Assembly: GCA_051294375.1 (NCBI GenBank)
Contig: CM119263.1
Coordinates: 25,567,394 to 25,631,393 of the forward strand
DNA from: Paraspadella gotoi
Lineage: Eukaryota > Chaetognatha
DNA length: 64,000 bases
Direction: 5' to 3'
This document shows positions 1 to 9,567 of the stretch, piece after piece. Below the pieces are notes generated by a model. That model was not told the DNA's origin and did no database searches. It worked only from the letters and a program-made list of their open reading frames with translations. The position numbers and the translations under genes are program-made. How positions within the stretch are numbered: the stretch's first letter is position 1; each line of letters opens with the position of its first letter.

Positions 1-200
1 CATTATCGGCATTATTATCATCGTCGTCATTGCTTTTGTCGTGGTTAGTAACGAAAAGACCTAAAAACAAACATTTTGGATAAAATTAATTAATTAATTG
101 CCTAATTAATTAATTAACTTAAATTATTTAATTATTAATTAATTAATTACCGATAATGATTGTAGGCAGATCCGACATTGTTTGCTCAAACTTGTTTGAT
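1..200 (+). repeat. 3' fragment of dispersed hairpin-ended repeat (copy 1)
   Basis: The segment contains a CATCGTCGTC-type run, a block ending in GACCTAAAAACAAACA, a long TTAATTAA-rich stretch and then the terminal GCAGATCCG (166-174) followed by ACATTGTTTGCTCAAACTTG. The same order of blocks is seen near 4.7 kb, 19.4-19.6 kb and, inverted, at 55.3-55.55 kb. The 5' part lies outside the window. It is probably a nonautonomous mobile element, but no coding capacity is visible. Confidence 0.7.
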
Positions 201-550
201 TAGTAACAACTCAGTCTGTTTATAATTATATGGTTGAAGGGTTTTATTTTATGGTGTCTGCTATATAGGCTTCTTTCAATTCTTAACTTTCTAAATAATA
301 TATATGGATGTCTTCCTTCTTCATCAACAACCTTTTATAACCCCATCTCTCACTAATTTTTCTGTCCCGAATTACCAAACTAATTCGAATGATTCGATAA
401 TTCTTGACAACTCGTAACTATTTTTTAATATTAGGATTAAAAATTAAAACGAAACAATACTTCGTCAACATACTGTGAATTGCTGTTACTGATTTAACAA
501 GAACCAGAATTCACAATCAGTTTACTACTACGGAAGAGTTATAAAATAGG

Positions 551-589
551 CAGAAACCACTCGCAGAAACCACTCGCAGAAACCACTCG
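551..589 (+). repeat. Triplicated 13-bp tandem repeat
   Basis: Three perfect head-to-tail copies of CAGAAACCACTCG are directly visible. Confidence 0.9.
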
Positions 590-1786
590 CTGAGCTCTGA
601 ACAATTCGACAACAGATCCTCTTCACCTGAGAATCCATAAATATAAAAAAAAACCTAAAGTGAAAAAGAAGATGAAAGCAAACCGTTTTGTGAGGTGATT
701 TGCTAACGATAATTCCCCCCCCCCTTCCTACTTCGCCTGACTCGCTTCGTCCTCCTTTTCGTTGCTCAATATTCTGCTTCGTCGCTCGCAATGACGTCAT
801 AGCCATGGAGGGGGGGGTTACGATTAAGGTGAGAGAGAGGGGGGCGGGTGAAGGTTGTCGGGGCGCGCCGGAAATTGCGAAGCCGTCGTCGGCGATAAAA
901 ACGTCTCGGAATGACGCTTCTGCTACGATTTGTTCAAACGAAGAGAAATGACACTTCCGATGCTCGGAATGAAGCCTCTCACGAGAAAGAAGAAAATCCA
1001 GGTATAGATTCGTGATTTATTTTTATTATTATACAGTTTATGGATAAAAGAGTTTTCTTAGAGAGAAAATAATTTATATATACATAAAACCATTAAACTA
1101 AATCTTTTTAAAACACGTCATGGGCTGGCAACGATTGTTTTTCCGGTGAGCTGTTTAAATGGTGAGGAACGGCACCTGTGTGACACGGGCTGTTGTTCAT
1201 CTCGTGAACGAATACGCTTAGCAAGGCAGAAATTAAGTGAGAAAAAAAATCTCGCGTTAATTAAAACATTTGCTCCGCGACAAAAGTTAATTATAAAAAA
1301 AAATTAAATAAAATGAAGTACTGGAAAAAGGCCGAAAAAAATTAAAAGCTTCTTGTTTAACATAAACAGAATGAAAGGGACGAGGACGGAAAGCACTCGG
1401 GATGAGGTCGTTTTAATCGTTATGCAAAAATTTTCAATGAAAATAGCTCAATATGTGTTGGGTAACCTGTAATATCAATTTGTTTTGTTATCTCCATTTT
1501 TTATTTCTTTTCTTAACTTTATCAAATTAATGTTTATGTTTTTAAACAATTTTTAATGAGCTTAAAACCATTGCTGTTTATTTTGCTTGGAACAAAACTC
1601 GGCATGTTTTTCCCCTCCAAATGTTCTGCTACAAAAATAATACCCGCGTCCAAGTAAGAAAGAAATAATGATAAATAAATGGAAAATCAAAACAATGGCG
1701 TCGGAAAAAAGAAGAGTACGGGAAAAGACTAAATATTTACGGTATTGTGACGGTATAGCCAAACCGCCTTACATCTTCCATCGTTC

Positions 1787-1803
1787 AGCCAATCCCATTG
1801 GCT
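1787..1803. promoter_or_regulatory. Perfect palindrome with two opposed CCAAT boxes
   Basis: AGCCAATCCCATTGGCT is a perfect inverted repeat around CCC. CCAAT boxes bind the NF-Y family. Downstream sequence to about 1920 is relatively GC-rich (GCGCCAGTGGC...GGCGCCACT, a second inverted motif). No gene can be attached to it with confidence, so a promoter role is inference. Confidence 0.3.
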
Positions 1804-3039
1804 CAGAGGGGGAACGCACCATCCCAGAGTCCTAACGATTCCCCTCCGCGTTGGCAAAGCGAGAACGTCCTAGGGTAACCGCGCCAGTGGCAGGCGGCGC
1901 CACTGAGGGTCGAAAGCCCCCTTTAGCCAACAGTGAGATGCCCCATCCCAATGGGCATCGGAAAAAAAAAATGTCATAAAATGGAGGGGGAAAAAAATTA
2001 AGAAATAACAAATATAGAAAGAAAAAATAAGTGAGAAAAGATGATTTTTGGTGACGAAGACTGAAAACAAAAGTCTTCGCCTCTGGGATGAGGAAGATGA
2101 GAGGCAACGGAACGGAGGGAGTTAAAGCGCGATAATTGGAATGAGAAAGAGGCGATAAAAAGAAGGAAGAAAAAAAAGAAATAAAAAGAAAAGAATTAAA
2201 GGATGGATATGAAAAGAAAAATGAAAAGAAAGAAACTGCATGGGTGAAGGAATAATCTTATGGATCCGCCTGTCAAAACACAAATACTATCAAATATTCT
2301 AAACCACAGAAAACTTGTTCAGTTTGCAGTAAAGCAAATAACGTAGGCACGGTTCCCTAGACACCCCGTCAGATTCGTTCTTCCGGCGAAGAGCTATAAT
2401 TGTGATTGTGAAAAATATACTTTTAATCTCCTGCTTAATATTTAATTTCGAACGGACCACCTTCAGTCAGTCAATTGAGCTTCGGTTACACCCTTTTTTT
2501 TTCCAAAATGACGCCATGAATATTTCAGTTCAAAAACGAGGAGACCGGATCCGAAAATCGCGATATAACTGGATTATTTTCAATCGCGAGATTCGTTTTT
2601 ACGACGATCGTTTCGTTTTCTTTTTTTTTTCTTTCTTCAAGTTTTTACCTTCGCCAAATTCAATCTTCTCTTTTCCCCAATTTTCCTCTATTCGGTTCAT
2701 GGAGTTTTTTTCTTTCCTTTTTTTTTCTTCCATCCACCGAGGATTTTCTGTCGTTTCTTTCTTTTTTTTTTACAACCGCTTCCTTCCTTTCCTCTCCGCC
2801 TTAATTTTTTACCTCGAGGGCATCTGAAGGTTTTTTTCCACTCCTCCTCTTCATCCTCCTTTCTTACATCCGGCTGGAAACCGGATATCGCCCACTTCTG
2901 TTTTTTCTTTCTTTTCCTTATGCTTTTTCTCCTCTGTTTTTTCTCCGTCTCTCTTTGTTTTCCTTTCGTCATCCAGGCCAAAACTCTTCAATCATCGTTT
3001 TTTAACTCATCGCTTTCGCGATCTCCGCACCATTTCTTC

Positions 3040-3560
3040 TTCGCCCCCTTCCCCCTCCCAATGCCGCGCCTCCCCATCTACGACCGAATCGCGCGCACGC
3101 GCCGACGCACGCGAGCGCTCCATCTCGTCCACCTCGCCAGCCTCGGCGCTAACTCGATTTCCGGCGCCCAACCGGTCCTGTCGGCGCCGAGAGAGCCGGA
3201 CGCGCCCCACTCGTCGCGTTGGGTTTTTTATCTTCCTTTTTTTTCCCGCCATCTTTTTTTTTCTCGATCTCCCTTTTCTTCTTCTTCCTCCTCTCGTTTC
3301 TCCTCCCCCGGTTTCTTTTTTTGTTTACGAGGAGCGGCGAGGGTTTGTTGAGGGCGGCGGCGGCGGCGGGCAGACCGGGGGCCGGGAGGCGGCGACCGTG
3401 GAAAGCGCGAGGATTCGCTGCATCAAATCGACGCATGCGTGTTCCCGGACGCGACGAGGATGAGGCGAGAAGGGGAAGAGCAGCGAAGCGCCGTTGGCCG
3501 ACCCGACGTCGTGTCGATTCGGTTCGGGAAAAAAGGAGGAACGACTCGTTCTCTCTCCTT
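3040..3560. promoter_or_regulatory. GC/CpG-rich island in AT-rich surroundings
   Basis: Two blocks (about 3060-3220 and 3336-3540) are rich in CGCG, GGCGGC and GACGCG words, unlike the AT-rich neighbours. Both strands carry long open frames here, as expected of stop-poor GC-rich DNA, but none has a recognisable domain. It may be a promoter/5' exon region, for instance an upstream non-coding exon of the SNAP-25 gene, but the sequence does not prove it. Confidence 0.3.
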
Positions 3561-3966
3561 GCGTTGCCGAGGAGTAAAAATCCATGCATGGAGAAATATA
3601 ATGCGCGCTCTCTCCCTCTCTCTCTCTCTCTGTCACACTCAGCCCCCTTCCGTCTTAACGCGGGACAGACTTGCCAGTTACGGCTGCTGGGCAACGACGA
3701 AGACGATAATTTCTGTTTTATCCTCAAACCTCATTCGCTGCGCTGACTCATTTTCGTCGTCCGTTGCTCTCGCTTTCGCTCACTCTCTCTCTCACTCTCT
3801 CTGCTCATTTGCCTCCTCTGTTCTCTCATTCATTTTTTTTCAATCATTTAATTCATTCATTTTCTCCTTTTCCTCTTTTATCCTCGTTTACCGCGTTCGC
3901 TCTCCTCAATTTGATCAATCTTTGTGCTAATTCATTTCAGACGCTTAGAGAACTAAGCCTTTTTTT

Positions 3967-4786
3967 TAGTCGGATCTGCTTTACAGCAGATTCCGGCTCT
4001 ATAATTCACTTTGTTGGTCCGTCGGTCCGGCCCCCCAATCTTGTCGGGCAATCACTTATATCATGTCAGAACATCGAATTAGAAAAATTATGCAAAAAAA
4101 AAAACTATGACCGTCCGTCCGTCCGTCCATCCGTCCGTTCGTCCATCCGTCCGTTCGTTCGTCCATCCGTTCGTCCGTCCATCCATCCGTCCCACCTTAG
4201 CAAAAAACTCCAATTGCTCCTGATTGGATGGATGGATCGGAGTGAAATTTTGTGAGTGGGTAGGAAAGTGTGGAATTGAGCTGGAAATCGAGTTTTGCTG
4301 GAATCGTCCGAGTGGAAATGAGTTAAAATGAAAAACAAAAAAATCTATTTCACTATTTGAACGCCAATTACTAATGAGTTGATGGGGCATTTGACTTGAA
4401 ATTTTGTATGTGGATAGGAAAGAGTGTGATTAAGCTAAAAATCAAGTTTTCATAGAATCGTTTAAGTGGAAATGAGTTAAAATGGAAAAACAAACAATCT
4501 ATTTTACTATTTGATTATGCTTTTTTATTTTTATGTTAAATGTAAATTCAAGCTGCATTAATTAATTATTAATAAATAATTAATTAATTATTAATTATTT
4601 GTAATTAATTAATTAATTTTGTGATCGAGATTGTTGTTTTGTGATTGAGAGGCGGGACAAAGTGGAAAACGATATTGACACGATTAAAAAAAATTAATAT
4701 TAATTAATTAATTAATTGATTATCTGATCAGCTTCTTACCGCTAATGATCGTGGGCAGATCCGGCATTGTTTGCTCAAACTTGTTT
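3967..4786 (+). repeat. Full-length dispersed hairpin-ended repeat (copy 2)
   Basis: The element starts with AGTCGGATCTGC, whose next bases (AGCAGATTCCGGCT) fold back on it as a hairpin. A conserved block follows with CTCTATAATTCACTTTGT and CACTTATATCATGTCAGAACATC, then a (TCCG)n minisatellite at 4111-4190, conserved blocks with GAAATTTTGTGAGTGGGTAGGAAAG, a TTAATTAA-rich stretch and the terminal GCAGATCCG at 4755-4763. Copies at 18.94 and 55.32 kb share the block order. No open frame encodes a recognisable transposase. Confidence 0.8.
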
Positions 4787-7056
4787 ATTGTTTCCTGCCT
4801 TCGACTTCGCTCGAAATTTCATTGATAAATTTTTATTCCCGGTCGTTTGTAAGAGCGAAATTTGACAATCGTTGTAAATACTTTTTTAATGTCTATGACT
4901 GTGTATGTGAATATTACGAATTTAACTAAGAGTCAAGCCTTTAATGTTCGTCGTGACAAACATTAAAAAAGAGAGTAAAATGGAATTGTCTTAGTATGAA
5001 CTCGCATCTTAAAATAACCGCGTCTTTTGTCTCTCTCGTCCTTTCGCCATTTTCATCGTCTTCTTGAGTACAAATGGAGCCGTGGAAATCGGGGGCGTGG
5101 GCGTCTCAAGGCCGCCCCTTGGCGAGAGACGGCTCCGCACGGCGAAACCGCCCACAGCGCTGTAATGACTTTCATTTTCGACTTTCATTCTCCTATGTTA
5201 TCAACTGTATTAACGGAGTAATCTCGTTACATGACTGTATCGTCTACTTATTAAGACTTACTACATATTAATATCAATCATTAATTTAAAGAAAAGCTCT
5301 TGGCGACGAATCTATCCATTCTGTCTGAACAAATATAAAAAAAATATTTTTTTTCGATCGTCGTTGAGGGTGACATACTTCGTTAAACCGAATATTCAAT
5401 TACTTATATATACACGAAATTAAGCATGATTCACGATAACATTTAACTCGAATGATGATTTTATTAAATATGATAAAGAATAATTTTGTACCTACCGCAA
5501 TTATGCAATAACCATGTATTATGTACATAATAGAATAATCGAAAAGCAGACGAGGAAGTTTTGGCTTTTGCACAAAATCTATACAAAAAGGAAAATTAGT
5601 ACAATTCTTATAGCGTGTATTATTTTGTTCGCAAAAAAAATATTTAGCACGTTGTTGTTGGTGACATCGCTTTCTAAAATATTAGTAAAAACTTAAGACG
5701 TTGCAAGTGATCTGAGCATATTTGTGAAAATATTTTTTTCAGAGATATGTCTAATAATGAAAGTTTTAAAAAAATTTAACACATTTATTCAATGAGACTT
5801 TTGGGCTTTAAAATATTTTCAAAATTCAAAATCTGAAGTCACCAATAGACATTATATGATGTAATGTATTATAATTTAACATTATATATACAGGAAGGAC
5901 CAGCTCTAATGGGACTAACTTCTAATGCTTACAGCACAAAAACTGTTTATGATAGAAGAAAAGCGAAACAATATTTGGAAACTAGGCTAATTTCTCTTTT
6001 AGTCGATATCAAAAACGTCTGGAAAATCCAACAGCAACTCTTATAATTGATTTTTTTTCGCGCTTTTTCTTTACAAAATTTTGAGAAAATTTGGTAAAAA
6101 TCAAAATGAAGCAGTTTTTATCGCGCAATTTTTCTGACTGCAATCTCCCTGATTAATAAAAATATAGAATAGAGAAGCAGAATGTCCCAGAACTGTTTAC
6201 TTTTTGACTGCAGCAATTGTTGTAGGAATTGCAGGATTCCAAATGGGCGCATTCGAAAAAGCATGAGCCGCCTTCTCTGCCTCTGGACAGTGGACACTTG
6301 AAGAAAGTCAGGGTTGCCAAAGGTTAATTTTTTTAATAGATTGTGTTGCCATTTTCTTTTATTTACCAATCCAAACGACTTTTTTAAATTTAGTCCCAAT
6401 AGAGCTGGACCTCCCTGTAGAACTTTATTCTCATCTTATTAAGATTCTTAAGATGCTTTTGACTGAATTCATATGCATCAATCAATAATTTCAGAACCAT
6501 CATAACTGAAGTTGCATGTGTTAATTGCTTTTAATTCTAAAGTTGACTATTTGCTTAAGAGTTTCAGACCTCTCTATTGCCTAACTTTTTACTACAATCG
6601 AAGTTTTCATCCCAAAATTATCAGAGTTGAAGCAAAAAGATATTTGACCTTAGTTCCGTTTTTATTTTAGTTCTTTTCTTTTTTTCGTGTTTTTTTTTCA
6701 AACTGATAGGTGAAAGCTTAAAACATGTAATGTAATAATAATTTTCACTGAAACTCTTATTATACATTTTTTAACTATATTAAAGTAATTTCGCTATATA
6801 GCAAAGCTTCCTCGTCGTTACTGCTCTGAAAAAAGATGTTTAAAAAAGTAAAAAGGTCTTGTATGTAAATTAATATATATTTTTAAATTTCGAATGATTA
6901 AAAGTTTCAGAGCAAGCTTATAAACACTTTTAAAATTGTGTCGTGGGGTTAACAAGTAATTCAATTATTCATCAAATTTAACCAAAGCCCAACTATCACA
7001 ATTCATAGGTCAGGATAAAAATTAGTCATTCCTAACTTGTTTTCCGCATTTTGCAG
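4787..7056. other. Intergenic DNA; only an inverted exon-like pair noted
   Basis: AT-rich. Apart from a short GC-richer patch at 5074-5165 and the inverted pair at 5891-6418, nothing is recognisable. The stretch ends with TTTTGCAG at about 7049-7056, a possible acceptor of a 5'UTR intron of the SNAP-25 gene. Confidence 0.5.
5891..6418. repeat. Inverted pair of short exon-like segments
   Basis: At 5890-5921 (+) TACAGGAAGGACCAGCTCTA is followed by ATGGGACTAA. The reverse complement of 6388-6418 reads TACAGGGAGGTCCAGCTCTA, then TTGGGACTAA. Both are preceded by a splice-acceptor-like TACAG and read as GPAL(M/L)GL in the same relative frame. Similarity is lost after about 30 bp. Between them a plus-strand acceptor-like TGACTGCAG (6224-6232) opens a short frame reading IVVGIAGFQMGAFEKA to a stop at 6265. 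I do not recognise the product. Confidence 0.35.
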
Positions 7057-7200
7057 TAAGAGGCAAGTTGGCTCTTCACCCTTTGCCCTCAGCCCGCCAA
7101 ACCCAGCGAATCGCCGTCGTCTCCGCGTCTCGAGTCTCCGTCGTCTTCCAAAAATCCAGACTTATCCCTCTCCTCTTTTTGGCATCCGCCCAGCACCGCA

Positions 7201-7815
7201 ATGACGGATGGCACTGGCGCCGGAGGCGGCGGGGTGGACGACCTGGCCGACCTTCAGATCAGCATGAATCGCACGACCGACGAGTCGCTCGAGTCCACGC
7301 GGCGCATGTTGCAGCTGGCCGAGGAGAGCAAGGAAGCGGGCATCTCCACTCTCGTCAATCTGGACGAACAGGGGGAGCAGCTGGATAGGATCGAAGAAGG
7401 CATGGACAAGATCCACGAGGATATGGGCACCGCCGAGAAGGCGCTGGAAGGACTGGAGGCCTGCTGCGGCCTCTGCGTCCTTCCGTGGCAGAAGCGCCAG
7501 AAAAAGGGGGACGAAGAGGCGTGGAAGAACGAGGGGGGCCAGCCGACGGGGAGTCAACCCCAACGCATCATGGGTGACGGTGTGATGATGAGCGGGAACT
7601 TCGTTACCAAGGTAACCAACGATGCGCGAGAGGACGAGATGGAGCAGAACGTCGCGGAGGTCAGCAACATGATCGGGAACCTCAGGAATATGGCCATTGA
7701 CGTAGGGTCGGAGATCGACAACCAAAACAGACAAATCGACCGAATAACCAATAAGGGAGCTTCCAACGAAACGCGGGTCAAAACCGCCAATGAAAGGGCG
7801 AACAAGCTGTTGTAA
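7201..7815 (+). CDS. SNAP-25-type SNARE protein (Qb,Qc-SNARE), single exon
   Basis: The 204-residue product matches the SNAP-25 family in length (vertebrate SNAP-25 has 206). The N-terminal Qb SNARE helix spans about residues 15-85. A linker carries the cysteine cluster ACCGLC, the usual palmitoylation and plasma-membrane anchoring site. The C-terminal Qc SNARE helix runs from DEMEQNVAEVSNMIGNLR to the end, with the zero-layer glutamine in IDNQNRQIDRI. The family forms the four-helix bundle with syntaxin and synaptobrevin that drives vesicle fusion. The start ATG (GCACCGCAATGA) gives the expected N terminus. The coding region has no intron, unlike the multi-exon vertebrate genes; a 5'UTR intron ending at about 7056 is possible. 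Next gene downstream is on the same strand, 1.75 kb away. Family assignment is secure; SNAP-25 versus a SNAP-23/29-like paralogue is less so, although the cysteine cluster favours SNAP-25/23. Confidence 0.93.
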   Translation: MTDGTGAGGGGVDDLADLQISMNRTTDESLESTRRMLQLAEESKEAGISTLVNLDEQGEQLDRIEEGMDKIHEDMGTAEKALEGLEACCGLCVLPWQKRQKKGDEEAWKNEGGQPTGSQPQRIMGDGVMMSGNFVTKVTNDAREDEMEQNVAEVSNMIGNLRNMAIDVGSEIDNQNRQIDRITNKGASNETRVKTANERANKLL

Positions 7816-9567
7816 CTCCGCGGTTACCTTGTAACGATGCCGGTTTTACGAACGATATAGTTTCGTCGATAGACGATTTTATTCAAAATCGTTACAAAAT
7901 CGAGAATTAAAATTACGGTGGGTTTTCGAGAAAATATGACGTTGATTAGTATAGCTTTCTTTGATTAATGATTATTCAATATATTTATATATCATAACTG
8001 GGAGATTACAAAACATAAAATAGTTGTTATTCTTAGAAAAAAATAACGCTAAGAATGTTTTTTAACGTTAAAATTGACATTTGCTGTGCTACTGTTTGGA
8101 GAGGTTCTTCAAAAAGTTCAAAGTTCAAAAGTTGAATGACGTATATTTCCCTTTTTAACATTTAAATATCTATTTATTCTATAGCTTGTCATTTTTAAAA
8201 CTTGTCTTCTGCAAATATAGTTACAGGTGCTCCTATTTAATGACTTTTCTGAATGAGTTTCTTATGCTTGATCCTATTTGTTTTCCCCAAATTTTCATCA
8301 CATCCTTTTTTGGTATTACTGACGATTTTTGACCGAAGATGCATACACGTTGTTAAAGGGAGATCTTTCTTTTTTACAAAAAAAAAATTGCTAAAATAAT
8401 GACAAACAAATACAAAAGAAACGAAGATTCTCAAATTAAGAATGCCATATCACCAAATTTAAGATTAAATTATACTTGCATATCATTTGGCTCATCTGAA
8501 TTTTTTGACTTTAATCTATGCTCAAAGACAGTATAAACTAGAGACGCGATCACAATCAGATTGCTCTGATTAATTTTTCAAAGATTACTTTCGATTTAGA
8601 AATTTGTCTATGCTATTAAACTTTTTTAATTTTACAGACTATATCATGTGTTGTTGATCTCTATATATTGTGACTATTGTCCTCAATTATTGATTGCCAT
8701 GCACACTATTTTCATTATTAGGAAGAATACTTTAATTTATTTGCTTTTTTGAATGGATAAAGACCCAACTTCTTAACCTCCCTGTTTGAAAACCGAGTTT
8801 GTATTTATCTGATTAGTTTTTAATCACTCTTGTTATTGCTTGTCAAAAAATTAGTAGTTAAATTAGATTGTTTATAAGTTACGTTAACCTGGTTTCAGAA
8901 ATTTTTGTACAGTAAAGTGTTTAGCCAGTTCACACTAAAACCTGACCAGGTGATTCACATTACACCATATCTTATGTTTGGCTATAATATATATTGCATT
9001 TGATTACTATGATTTTTTTTAATGCGAAGGACATAATAAAATGTCTAAGTAACGAATTACTTATTAATAGTCGCCTTAGCTATTCTTAGCGAAAGTTTGG
9101 ACTCAAAAATGAATGAATTTTTAATGAAGCTAGGGTACAACAAGAGGCAGTAAAATCCACTTTACTTTTAACAAGAATGAAGTGATCTGAGACTCAGTCA
9201 CTGCTATGTTAAATTGTGAACTGTGAGATGTCAGTTTTTTTGAAACAAAAGCTCAGAAATACTAAGCATCACTGCAGGGGCGCTGCTGTCGGCTCAGCGG
9301 CAAATTTAGTGAGTAAAACGAATTTATAACATTTTAACGTCAATTGGTTGATTATACATAATTATTGATTATACATAATATTTTTGGATATAGGAAATTA
9401 CTTTTTCTAAAAGTAGGTCGCCTTTCTAGAGCGCCTTTTAACAATCGACTCAAATTGGCCCAGGAATATAAGAAGTGAATGAAAATCTCCTGTTTTGTGT
9501 TTATTTCCATTACACTTTTGCATAATTTTAACATACCTGTCAATTTATTATCGTAGAAGTACACAAA
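7816..9567. other. AT-rich spacer, no gene recognised
   Basis: Spacer between the SNAP-25 stop and the start of the chromatin gene. Only short low-complexity open frames are present. It presumably holds the SNAP-25 3'UTR and the promoter of the next gene; I see no distinctive motif. Confidence 0.5.

Larger units (their letters stand above)
201..3000. other. Intergenic DNA without a recognisable gene
   Basis: AT-rich sequence with scattered homopolymers. Open frames here are short and of low complexity (Phe/Lys/Ser rich). Only a short tandem repeat at 551-589 and a CCAAT palindrome at 1787-1803 stand out. From about 2600 the plus strand becomes strongly pyrimidine-rich. Confidence 0.6.

Noticed and set aside
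3149-3930. Several overlapping long open frames on both strands (up to 192 codons)
   Set aside because: They lie in a GC/CpG-rich, then CT-rich block. Translations are low-complexity Arg/Ser/Leu-rich in every frame and show no domain or splice logic.
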